From assembly GCA_001179505.1 (NCBI GenBank), contig CDMY01000033.1, forward strand, positions 22,949-80,530: 57,582 bases of DNA. The letters are read 5' to 3'. How positions within the stretch are numbered: position 1 is the first letter of the stretch; every line of letters starts with the position of its first letter. This DNA comes from Vitrella brassicaformis (Eukaryota > Sar > Vitrellaceae). Positions 32,248 through 43,164 of this stretch are shown piece by piece. The notes beneath the pieces are model-generated. The model worked only from the letters and a program-made list of their open reading frames with translations, had not been told where the DNA came from and did no database searches. Both the position numbers and the translations under genes were made by a program.

Positions 32248-35049
32248 CTAGGGGTCACGAGTGGCCACCAGCACAATGCACTCATCATACTCATCATACT
32301 CAGTATCCAATGTGTTGATGGTGAAGCCGCCCACTCGAGTGCCGTTCGGGAGCAGCGCACGAATGGCATCGCCAAGGTCGCCAGGCTCATCCGGCAGCCA
32401 CAGCATCACACACCTCAGGCCGCGCACGGCAGCGTCGAGCAGAGATGACAGGCCGTCGCGAACGAGCTCGGCAGCATCAGCATGCGCCAACCCTTGGGGC
32501 ACTGTATGACGACACACAGGCAAGGCGGATGGACACACACACAAGGTGGACCGACGAGCACCTTCCTGCACTCACTGCCCTCCCGGCATACCTGACAAGT
32601 ACATGTCTATGTTGCGAACCGAGGCATCCGACCCCCACCCGTCAAAGGCGCCGCCCTGCGTGAGACTGACCGTAACAGCCTGTCTACCAACTTGGACATC
32701 GTCCACCACCCTCCCCGCCCCCAGCGCCTCCAGCACACCACTCCTGTCCTCTGCACTGACAGCTCCATCAAACTGCACCCTCCTCACCTCCATAGGCATC
32801 TTCTGCGCCAGCCAGCGGCCCGCACCAACGCCCACAGAGCTCCAGACACACAGATATCTGGCCGTTGGGAAGTGCTGCAGGTGGTTGATGATGGCGGGGG
32901 CGGGTGAGGGGCTGCCGGGAGGGGGGACGAAGCCAGGGGCATTGTGAACCAACACCCTCCACACGTTGTCGAATGAGAGGCTCTGTGCGATGTCGACGGC
33001 CGCCTGGCTGGGGCTGTCGATGGGATGGGTGAGGTCATGCTGGCTGATGTTGTAGTCCACATACATCGTCTGCCGTGCCGCCTCCTGAATGGCCGTCTTG
33101 ATGAAGGGGGAGGGGCTAGGGGGGAATGCGTCGGCGTAGAGGAGTGACAGGTCGAAGTCCGTGCCCCCCAAAACCGTCACGTCGAGCGGGACGTCCGGCG
33201 AGGTGCAGCAGGTGTTGATGAAGCCGTCGACAGCCAGCAGGGCAGAGAGGCTGTCGTGGTCCTCGAACGATGGGATCTTCACGTCGAAGCTCGTCAGCGA
33301 CTTGCGGCAGCCACGCGACATGAGCACATCCTAGAAAGAAACAAAGAGAAAGGACACCATTCGAATGTGTGTGGGCACGTGCGGATAAGGCCTCCCCTAT
33401 GTCACGGTTGCCTACCTGCAGACGCGTGACTCCTGCCAGGTACTGCTCTGGTGACTCCCCATCCCGACGCTCAATCCCTCCGATGGTCTGCAGGTGTCTG
33501 AGCGGCCCTGGCTGGCCGGCGGATGCGACGGGGAAGTGCTCAAACACAGTCGCCAACTGCCCCCATGACCCCCATAGCCCCTCCACTCGTTTCAGGCATG
33601 ACGACGAGCTGACGAAGCGGCCCAACGTGATGGCATCCCACCCCTGCTGACCCACACGCTCGAGTGCGGGCATCTTCCAGCCCCTGTCGGCCAGCACACT
33701 GTGCTGTCGGACGGCTCCTGTGACGGCCCTGAGGGCATGGAGAGTGGGGGGCTCGGGGGGGGNNNNNNNNNNNNNNNNNNNNNNNNNNNNNNNNNNNNNN
33801 NNNNNNNNNNNNNNNNNNNNNNNNNNNNNNNNNNNNNNNNNNNNNNNNNNNNNNNNNNNNNNNNNNNNNNNNNNNNNNNNNNNNNNNNNNNNNNNNNNNN
33901 NNNNNNNNNNNNNNNNNNNNNNNNNNNNNNNNNNNNNNNNNNNNNNNNNNNNNNNNNNNNNNNNNNNNNNNNNNNNNNNNNNNNNNNNNNNNNNNNNNNN
34001 NNNNNNNNNNNNNNNNNNNNNNNNNNNNNNNNNNNNNNNNNNNNNNNNNNNNNNNNNNNNNNGGGGGGGGGGGGGAAAGGAGGGATGGTGGGACGGTGAA
34101 ATAGGGGTTGCTGGGGGTGAAGTGGATGGTCTCCAGGCAGCCCTTCGCCATGTGCGGCTGTCCCTCCTTGTCGCACGCCTCCCGCCGCCCGGCCGCATGG
34201 CCCTCCACGATGCTCATCATGGTGTTCAGACACCACAACCGGTCGCGGCGTGGCTGCACGAGGGTGAGGGCCGTCAGGTTGATGAGCCGTTTGCCGAGCT
34301 GGAAGGCCTCATCAGGCGTCATGCTCTCCCAGAAGTGACGGTCGCCCTCGGTGGAAGAGTCGATGGCGATGTGAGTCTGCTGGTGAAGGGCTGCCTTGCG
34401 GACTTGCGGCCACTGCTTGCAGAGGGTCGAGAGGGCCGACAGCTCGCGAGGGGTAAAGAAGCTGAAGACACCCGACAGGTGGTCGTCGCCAAGACCACGA
34501 GGGGCCTGAATCAGGGAGAGCATGAGAGTGAGCCGCGTCACGAGAGTGGCTGTGTGTGTGTGTACCATTGTCTTATCCTCCTGATCAGCAGAGTTCTTGT
34601 GAGTGAGGCGGAAGCCGCCATGCGCCTGGGCGTACACACACCACACACACACATGCGATGATTGAGTGGACGTGTGGACGCCGCGTGTACCTGTTGGTCA
34701 TGCGGTGATGCGGGGGTCTTGCTATGCGGCACCAGCACTTTGAACTCCTCATGTTGTCCGCCCACCTCCCTCATGTGAAGCGCCGTCCGTCCACTGCCCT
34801 CCTCGATGCGATACACGTCGGCCTTGACCCACCTCTGCTTGCCCTTCTCCCGCCCGTTGGTCACCATCAGCACACGACTGCCCTCTTTGTAACGGCACGG
34901 CGTCGGGGATGCCATTGCCTGACGAACCGAACAATAAGGTGAACAAAGGGATGAGTCAGTGATGCTCTGACACATTGATGAGTGTGTGTGTTTGTTGTGC
35001 TTTGACTGACCTCGCCGTGAGGCAAAGCAGACGATGATGAAGCTGCCAT
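32248..35049 (-). CDS. F-box family protein, copy 2 (no FG insert), interrupted by assembly gap
   Basis: Exons: 35049-35011, 34918-34691, 34625-34566, 34505-33416 (containing the N gap), 33330-32592 and 32501-32248. The N-terminal domain (CRYKEGSRVLMV...WVKADVYRIEEG...HMREVGG) looks like a small beta-barrel, perhaps Tudor or SH3-like; that is inference. Exon 4 opens with a textbook F-box (GLGDDHLSGVFSFFTPRELS, then ALSTLCKQWPQVRKAAL). The rest has spaced Leu repeats (LINLTALTL, LETIHF, LHALRAV, MPALERV) like a loose LRR array, and a C-terminal domain (SRGCRKSLTSFDVKIP...). F-box proteins usually bring substrates to SCF ubiquitin ligases. Unlike its relatives it has a 60-base third exon instead of the 21-base one. 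Both sides of the gap are open, and little seems to be missing. Confidence 0.75.
33763..34062. other. Assembly gap of exactly 300 N
   Basis: Flanked by runs of G on both sides (8 G left, 13 G right). It lies in the short Pro-rich linker that is only ~18-25 residues in the sister copies. Confidence 0.98.
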
Positions 35050-35590
35050 GGCGAGACGCAAACACAGCTGACGAGAAGAGGACAGAGGTGTGTGTGTGTG
35101 AGTGCATCTACTCGGCATCTGTGTGCTGCCTACCGGCGAGATGTGTCGAAAAGAATCCTATGAGCGATGGCCTCTCTATGGCCTCTGTCAGCCGAGGCTT
35201 GCTATCGAGGAGGCCGACCTCCGCAGGGCACTCACGGAGTGCAATTCGCTATAGAACACGCTAATCCATTCATCGAAGGGCGAGCTTATGAGCTCGCGAT
35301 CTGCGGGGTGTTCCACTGATTCCATTCATGGCAGGCCAGGCCGGTTGGTCAGAGGGGACCACATCGACGCGAGTGACGTCAGCGACGATGAAGAAGAAGC
35401 AAGCAGCCGCAGGCAGCCGACAGACAGTCACATGCGTCGCATGGCGTCAGATGCTGCATTGCCTGCCATTGGTTCATTCTGTAGGACATGCTGGCAGCCA
35501 TTCCATTTATCCATTGAGTCACTGACTGTCAGGATCGACGGCCAAAAATGGTGCATGCCTTCTCTAACCATTTGGCTCCATGTTGTGTGT
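35050..35590 (-). promoter_or_regulatory. Conserved upstream module of F-box copy 2
   Basis: Matches, as reverse complement, the region before copy 3 (about 42640-43164), including GATCGACGGCCAAAAATGGT. It holds the palindrome GGAGGCCGACCTCC at 35209-35222 (160 bases before the ATG) and TGACGTCA at 35374-35381. Function inferred. Confidence 0.6.
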
Positions 35591-36078
35591 CCCTCTCTGA
35601 GCGCCCTTCGGTGCCTTCAGCCACAACACCTCCCGTCAGCTGCTGTGGTTGGAGGCACCTGCTGCTGTCACATGCAGCCATGAGGAAGGAAGACACATGA
35701 GTGAGTGAGTCGGGGCCCACCCACAAGGCACCACACCCGGTTGGACACCCACCCGCCTTAGGCGGCCCTCATCTCGTCTCGTCTCGTCTCGCTGCATCTC
35801 CTCTCCATCCAGGCTCTCTACATCAGCTATCAAACACTCTGCCTGCCTCTCCCTCCCCTCCCGGCCACCACCCACCGCCCTCCCGCGCCTGCAGGCCTAT
35901 ACAGCACATCACCACCGGCCCACGACACATTGACAGTAGCCAAGACACACGAATTCACCAACCCACTCCCATGCACTGCACCACAAATCGGTCGACACAC
36001 TCCACTGCAAAACGACCCGAAGAACAAAACCCGAACGAGGAAGAAGCAAGAGCCAAGTGCCAAGGGCCAATCAGCTAT
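35591..36078. other. Intergenic, 3' flank of ABC1 kinase gene
   Basis: Contains a short (TCTCG)n tract at about 35770-35795; no gene seen. Confidence 0.55.
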
Positions 36079-39000
36079 CTATCTGGGCCTGTAGGTCCTT
36101 TCCCTACGCTGCGGCTGTTGCTGCTGCTGCTGCTGCTGTTGCTGAGGAGTCCTCCGGGCAGCACCAGCACCAGCGCCGTTCCGCTTCCTATTCCTGCCCA
36201 TCGTCTGTGTGGTCGCGCCCTCATAGCCGTTGACGCTGCCCCGCGGGACGACTGTCTGTGTGGCGGTTGCCGCCTTAAGCTGCTTGACGCCCCTTCTGCT
36301 GGGCGGGGGAGCGGTGAGGGAGGGGGGCGGTGGAGAGGGTATGTCTGTGGGGATGAGGGGAGGGGGCGGGGTGGGCCGTCGCGAGGCTGTCGGCTCGTAC
36401 CCAAATGCCCGGCTGATGGCCCGCTCGCTGACACCCAGCGCAAAGTCGTTCAAGAGCTTCTGGGCCCTCGGATTCTGATAGACGATTCACACACAGACAC
36501 ACACACACACGAACGGGTTGTCTGCCCCCTCTTGACCTCCTCCCCTCCCCTCCCCTGTCTGCTGACCCGCAGGACTTTGGACAGCGTCATTGCGAGTGAC
36601 CTGGTGTCGCCGGCCTGCCCCTTCCTGATCATGGTGACCATGTGCGACATCTGATTCATCGTCGGGTTGAGCGCAGGCGGCCTCGCCAGACCCTCGGGCT
36701 GCAACACGCTGGCCAGAGGGGCCGCCAGCACCCAGGGGAGCCGGGGGAAGGACCCGCCGAGGTCTCGCAGATAGGCTGAATACGACCGGACGTAGTCGAC
36801 CGTCTCAGTGGCTGCCCACGCACCAACCAGGGGCAAGGCGTACATGTCAAGTGTGTCGCCCATGTGTCTGTCTGTTTGTATGGCTTACTGAGGTCGTCGA
36901 GTCCATCCACGAGCAGTGGGACCACCTGTTCCGCAACGTCTTCGCCCTCGTCAGAGAGGAGGAAGTTGACGAGCTGCGTGGACGCCAGAGACACGTCGAA
37001 GTCGGCGTCTGTGACGGCGTTGTCCAGCAGACTCTGCAGACGACTCCACCGCAGCTCACCGTCAGGCATGCTGAGGACGGGGGAAACGCACAAACAGTGT
37101 GTCTCAGTGTGTGTGTGTGTGTGTGCGGGGTGTGGTGTGGTGTACCTGAGGTTTCTCAAAGCAGCCTGCAGTTCCTCTGAGGCGTCTGTGAGGAGGAGAG
37201 AGGCGATGTAGGGATACGCCTCCTTGATGATCGTGAAGGTCGGGTCGACCTGCACACAACACACACACACACGCAAGCCACCACACACATGAGGGCCGGG
37301 CAGGGACGAGCTTGCTGTGTCTGTGTCTGTGTCTGTGTCATGCAGCCATCCATCCTTGTTAGTGACCTACCTGTATTGATATCCCCTCGAGGACGCCCAG
37401 ACACCGAATGATGGCGATGTAAAAGGGCGGCAGCGAGAAGGGGTACGTGTACATGACGTCCTGTCAACACACACCGCCACAAGTGCCCGAGATGCGTGTG
37501 TGGCCTTTCCACCCCTGTCCACTTACCCCCAGCTTGGAAATGACGTTTTTGAAGTTGAGTTCGCTGACCGAGGAGCCTAGGACGTCTGGCAGCGTGGCGT
37601 TGAGGGCCTTGACGATCGGGTCGGTGGGCTGGTCGGGCGGGATGAATCCCATCCGCTTGTACAGATTCGCCAGCGCCTCGAAATCACGATTCACTGACAA
37701 CAGAACACACGACAGAGAGAGGCCGGGGGGAGCAGAGACGCATCCACACATGCTGAAAGACGCCCGTGTGCGGTGTGTGTGGCAAGGGCCATCAATTACC
37801 GAGGTGCACGACGGCCTCGATGATGGAGTACCGTTGGTAGGGCTTGACGTAGGACATCATGCCAAAGTCGAGGTACACCAGGTTGCCCTCAGGCGACACC
37901 AGCAGGTTGCCCGCATCTGTCGCATGCACCCAAATGCACCGGCAGCCACATGTGTCAGATCTGTGTGTGGTGGAGCTCTCTCTCTCTCTCTCTCTGTAGG
38001 CGTGTGTGGGTCACGTGGGTCGGCGTGGAAGAATCCATTGTCGAGTATCTGCTTAAATGAGCACTGCACGAGTATGTCGATGAGCTCGCTGCGGTTGACG
38101 CTCCGCTGGTCGAGCACCTCCTTGTCGGTAAGCCTGTTGCCCTCGATCCACTCCATCACCAACACCTGCATACACACATACGCACATGTGCCGCGCTCCA
38201 CTGCTCTCTCTCTCTATGTGTGTGTGTGTGGGTGAGGATGGATCACCTTGCGTGTGGTGAATTCGTCATAGATGAGTGGGGCCCGCACACGGGGGGTAGT
38301 CTTCGCATAGAGCTCGTTGAAACGCTGTGGTGCACCACCCACACCCAACATGGCCAACATTGACGCGAACTGCTGCCTGCGTGTGTCTTGTGTGTATTGT
38401 GTGTCGTTCGTTTGTGCGTCAGTCACCTTTGCGTTGTTCGCCTCGAGCAGGTAGTCGATCTCCCCATAGATGAGGCGGCCAAAGTCGTCAATCACCGACA
38501 CCAGATTAAGGTCGCGCTTCAGAACACCCAGCAGACGAGTGAATATCTGACCCAGAGAGAGACTGCATGAGGGCCCCATAGATGCATTCCCTCGTGTGTG
38601 TGGACCTTCGAGTAAGTCGAAAGGATGTAGAGGTCCAGGGAGATGATCTCCTCACACCCCGGCCGCTGCACCTTCACCGCCACTTCAGCCCCGTTGCTGC
38701 GCAGCCGGGCACGGTACACCTGCCCGATGCTCGCAGCGGCGATGGGCTCGCTCTCGATCTGAGAAAACACCTGACACACACACAAATCCACACACATCTG
38801 GTGGGTGGGTATGTGGAGAGGTGTGTTGTGTTGTGTTGTGTTGGTACGTCATTGATAGGCATCCCAAGCTCCTCTTCGATGGTCTGGAATGCGATGTCTG
38901 AGGGGAATGGCGGCAGTCGGTCCTGCAGCTTCTGAAGCTCCTCGAGGTATTCGGCCGGCAGCAGATCGGGCCGCGACGACAGAGCCTGACCCGCCTTGAT

Positions 39001-39876
39001 GATCGCAGGACCTGTGACACACACACGCACACGGACAGGACAGATCGTGTTGCGTGGCGGCTCGCTGGCGTGGCGCCCATACCACCTACCGAGGTTCGAT
39101 ATGAGCTGCAGCAGCTCGTTGGCCCTTTTGCGTCTGTTCTTCTTCTCGACGCCCATCTGTATGTCCATCACCACTCGACCCAGGAAGCGCGCAAGAGGCG
39201 ATAACAGCTGGACCTGGTGGACACACAAAATGCCACACAACCAACGCACCTATGACAGACACTGTTTCGCTCTCTCGTGACGGTGTGTGCGTGCGCGTGT
39301 GTACCTGTCTTTTGCTGACGACGAGGGGCTTATTTCTGAAGTGCTTGCGGGCGGCATCTGCATCATACGGCACCGACGGCTGCAGCAACGGCTCGGCCGC
39401 TGACAACCAACACACAAACGTGCAGTGCAGCAGAGTGACATTACATTTAGTCTTCCTGCACTCTTCACTCCATGCCCACCTCTAGAAGTCTGCACGGCCT
39501 TCTGCAGCAGCTCCCGCGCCTTGATGAGCCTCTCGCTGGCATAGCTCGGCCGCATCAGACTGGCGTCACTCGCACTCACGGGCGGGTCATCAACATCGTC
39601 TCTCACATTCCCGCTGCTCTCATATGCCGCATCCGTCTCCTCTATAGCGAACTCCACCTTCTGCGGCGGCGCCCGCGGTGCCCTCACGGCGTGCAGCACA
39701 CTCACAGTCCGTGCTGATCTCTCCCTGGAGTGCACTGATGACGATGGCGCCGCTGGAAGATGGGCAAAGGCCGCCGCCTGCCGGGCGGGGTAGGCGATGG
39801 GATGTGTGGATGCTGCGCCTACTGACACGGCGAGGAAGAGCAGTGCCGCTCCAGAGGAGGATAAGAGAGCTCCCAT
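36079..39876 (-). CDS. ABC1/UbiB-family atypical kinase, probably plastid-targeted
   Basis: Fifteen exons: 39876-39480, 39399-39305, 39213-39090, 39011-38848, 38770-38606, 38546-38427, 38324-38247, 38165-38015, 37916-37800, 37693-37527, 37460-37371, 37249-37146, 37070-36889, 36811-36567 and 36474-36079. Total 2595 bases, 864 residues. ABC1 motifs: IIKAGQALSSRPDLLP (KxGQ, ~210), AAASIGQVY (the Ala-rich loop replacing the P-loop, ~270), VAVKVQRPG (~290), EIDYLLEANNA (ExD, ~345), ADPHAGNLL (~430) and YLDFGMMS (DFG, ~447). The N terminus is a signal peptide (ALLSSSGAALLFLAVSVGAA) followed by a Ser/Arg-rich, acid-poor stretch, as expected for a bipartite leader into a complex plastid. Plastid ABC1Ks regulate prenyl-quinone metabolism. 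The tail is basic with a CAG-encoded poly-Gln run. It is head-to-head with the CHORD-like gene. Confidence 0.9.
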
Positions 39877-40164
39877 GAGGATCTCTCACATCAAGACAGC
39901 TGACGCCGGAGATTTCGATGAGAAATGAACCGCTGCTCGTCGTAGAAGACTGCTGCTGTGAGAGGAAGCGTTCACTGAGCTGAAATTGCTTCGCTGATCT
40001 GTGCGAGCTTTATTCCACCACTGCGAGCTTAGCGGCAAGACCCGAAGGGAATGAAGAACAAGCGGACACCACAACAGTAATGCCGAGAAGGAGAAGGCCG
40101 GTCGTACAACAGCTCAGCATTCGTCCCGCCCCGAGCTCCACCGTCACAGCGTGAACTCGCTCTC
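39877..40164. promoter_or_regulatory. Divergent promoter region, ABC1 kinase / CHORD-like gene
   Basis: 288 bases between two opposed start codons; no obvious TATA box. Confidence 0.45.
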
Positions 40165-41507
40165 ATGTCCCTGATGCGCCTCTTTTCAAGACGCGAATCG
40201 ACGGCCAGCACAGCCCACACGGTCAGCCAGGCCGGCACCACTCAGTTCAGCACCAGCCAGCTCTTCGACAAGGCCACCGGCGCGCCCACGTCACACAAAG
40301 GCCATCACCGGGAGTCCCAGCAAGCCGCCACAACACCCAACAAGGGCGCCGGTCTGCCTCCCCGGCCCGACTACGGTCGCATCATATGCGACTTACGCCA
40401 GCGACTGTCCGAGAGCCAGACAGCGTGTGAGGAGAAGGACGAGGAGGTTCGTTTGAAGGATGAGCAGCACAAGGAGCTGGGGAGGAAGGTGGAGGAGCTG
40501 GAGAGATGTGTGGGTGAGAAGCAGGAAGACGCCCGGGAGGCGAGGGAGAGGGAGGACAAGATGAGAAGCCTCTATGAGGCGGCATGCAGGAAGGCCGATG
40601 CCGACATAGAGGTAGGGACACACAGCCAGACGGCCGTCATCTGATTTATGTGTTATCATGCACCTTGTCTGTCTGTCTGCTTGTCTTCAGACGTTGACGG
40701 CCCACTTGGACCACGAGTATCCCTGGCGTGAGGCCCTCGCCCATCTGGCCACCCTCATCCCCCCGACAGCCCAATCACGTCACGCCGGATCCGCATCGGC
40801 CTCCCCCGCCTCCCGGTCATCCGCCACACACACCAATAACTACTTCCCCTTCAGCACCCTCCCCGCATCCCTCTCACCCAAGAGCTCCAAGGCCCTCCAA
40901 AGCGAGGGCGGCGAGCCGCTCAGCCCCTCAACACGGCTGGACTTCCTCCCGCACAACGCCTCAGGTGATGTGCGCGAGATGGCGGCCATGGTGGTCGGTG
41001 TGTTGGACGGCATGCGCGAGTACGTGCGTGAGGTGGGTATGGCCTGTGAGGGGCGGCGTGAGGAGTTCGAGCGGCTCAAGGAGGAGAACAAGGCGCTGCG
41101 GGAAGTGGTGGACGCGCCGCGGACCTGCATCCACTGCGGGGCCAAATACTCACTGCTTAAGAACGGACCGGTGAGAGGGAGAGGGATCGGTGTGAGGGAG
41201 GGAGGGAGTGGTGGGTACATCCATCCATCCATTGATTGGGGTGTGGTGTGGTGTGTGGTTCTGTCTGTGTGTGCAGGAGGATTGTGTGTATCACCCCGGC
41301 AAGATGAAGTTCTACTCGTGCTCCAGCTGCGGAGGTAATTAAGACATAACAAGACACACAGCGCGAGCCGCAGCCATGTCGCTTGTGTGTCGTTTGTTTG
41401 TCTGTCTGTGTGTGGTGTGTTGTGGTTTAGGCGCCAAGTACTTCACGTGTTGCATGAAGTGCACAGAGTGCTCGGCGGGCTGCCGCACAGGATACCACGT
41501 CTCGTGA
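40165..41507 (+). CDS. Coiled-coil protein with C-terminal CHORD-like zinc finger
   Basis: Four exons: 40165-40611, 40691-41170, 41277-41334 and 41431-41507; 1062 bases, 353 residues. Residues ~70-149 are a strong coiled coil (LRQRLSESQTACEEKDEEV, ELGRKVEELERCVGEK). A Ser-rich stretch and a second helix (EEFERLKEENKALREVV) follow. The last ~60 residues hold CIHCGAKYSLLKN, CVYHPGKMKFYSC, CSSCGG, YFTCCMKCTEC and GCRTGYHVS. The C-x-YHPG...CC...GC-xx-G-x-H order is that of a CHORD zinc-binding domain (RAR1/CHP-1 family). The typical W before CC is Tyr/Phe-Thr here, and there is no second CHORD and no CS domain, so this is a divergent single-CHORD protein. CHORD proteins act with HSP90 and SGT1; whether this one does is unknown. 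Confidence 0.72.
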
Positions 41508-42059
41508 CCGACTGCAAAGGCTGGGGCGGGGCGGGCAAGAGAGAGACCGACAGCACAAAGGGTGTTGTTGTGAGAGAGGTGGGATGGGATGGGTGGGCTG
41601 TCATGTCAGGTCGCATCGACTGCTTCCTCGCGTAGCAAACGGCTGCTGTTATTTTTGGCCGAATGAATGGTTTGATCCATGTAGCTAGCTAGCACTGGTT
41701 GCTGTGTGCGCGTGTGTGGGTCCATGTGTGTCTGTCAGTTGTGTGTGCACTCACCTCACTGCTGGTCCGACGCGGTTGTACCATAGCTGATAGAATAGGT
41801 TGGCTGGCGAGGGAGGGGGGGAGGGAGGGAGGGGGGTTTGACTATGAGGGGGGGAATAAGGTTGGGATCTGTTGTGTTTGCACCAGCCGTTTGGTGCCTC
41901 TGTGTGGTGTGTGTGTGAGCGATTGATTTCTGTGGGTGAGAAGAAAGGTGTCTGTCTGTGATTGCTGTGGTGTGCGTGTGTGCGTGGCTGACCTGAATTT
42001 CTCATTCATTCATGTGAATGTGCTGCCTCTCCTGCAGAATGAACCATGTCAGCTGACAC
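41508..42059. other. Intergenic, 3' flank of CHORD-like gene
   Basis: GT- and GGGA-rich sequence (41810-41860); no gene seen. Confidence 0.55.
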
Positions 42060-42190
42060 AATCTGTCACAACGCCCGGCCCGGCGCATCAGATGTCTTCA
42101 CTGTCGACCGTCTGCGGCTGCCCTTTTCTTCTTCATCGTCGCCATCGTCGCTGACGTCGCTGCGTGGAAAGCGTTCGCCACACACACGAA
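42060..42190 (+). promoter_or_regulatory. Orphan partial copy of the F-box upstream module
   Basis: The stretch around GTCTGCGGCTGC...CTTCTTC...GTCGTCGCTGACGTCG-like sequence (CRE-like core near 42152) resembles the module 42800-42860 before copy 3 and the one before copy 4, but no family gene follows directly. The remaining bases to 42640 hold no gene. Confidence 0.4.
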
Positions 42191-42639
42191 CGTGGGCAGA
42201 TCGCGCGGCGAAGCGTTCGTTCGTTCTTTTGTTAACCTCACGGGGACCTTGCCCACCAGCCCCGAAAGAGTCAGGAGAAGGAAGCACTGGATGCAACGCA
42301 ACCCACCGCTTTCGCGAGGCCTTCGCAGAAAGTAGAAAAGTGGCTACCGCTTCATGCACATGCAGTGAGCGAGAGGTGAGCAAAGAAAAGGCAAACACAA
42401 GAGGACCATCAGGCGCCGCAAGGCCATACATGCGAACAACACGGAATACTTCCCCCAACTTCCCCTCGTGCAGAGAACCGTCAGCCCTTTTTCTGTACTA
42501 GTAGCTGATTCCGATGGGGCTCTGCTTGGACACGTCAAGACAAGTCAAGACGTCATCTGCCGTCCCGTTGCATGTGCTCCAGCAGATCTCGAGGTGGCTC
42601 TTCCGATCTCAAGCACGCTCCCAACCATCATTCACAGAG

Positions 42640-43164
42640 AGACATGCACCATTTTTGGCCGTCGATCCTGACAGTCAGTGACTCATGGGTGAATGGAATG
42701 GCTGCCAGCATCTCCTACAGAATGAACCCATGGCAGGCAATGAACCATCTGATGCCATGCGACGCATGGGTCTGTGCCAGCGCGTCGAATTTCGCGTCTG
42801 TCGGTCGGTTGTCTGGGGCTGCTTGTTTCTTCTCCATTGTCGTCGCTGACGTCGGTGTGGTCCCATTAACAGTGATCAATCGGCCGGCCATGAATAGAAT
42901 CAGCGAACGCCGCAGATCGCGAGCTCATAAACTCGCCTTTCGATGAATGGGTTGGCGTTTTGTATAGCAATTAGCACTCACTGAGTCGGCGTGAAGGCCC
43001 CGGAGGTCGGCCTCCTCGATAGCAAGCCTCGGCCGACACAGAGGCCATCGCTCATTGGATTCTGCTCGACAGATCTCGCCGGTAGGCAGCACACAGATGC
43101 CGAGAGTGATGCACACACACACACCCCTCTGTGCTCTTCTCGTCAGCCGTGTTTGAGTGCCGCC
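42640..43164 (+). promoter_or_regulatory. Conserved upstream module of F-box copy 3
   Basis: Inverted match to the copy 2 upstream region. Palindrome GGAGGTCGGCCTCC at 43002-43015 (150 bases before the ATG); CRE-like TGACGTCG at 42847-42854. Function inferred. Confidence 0.6.
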
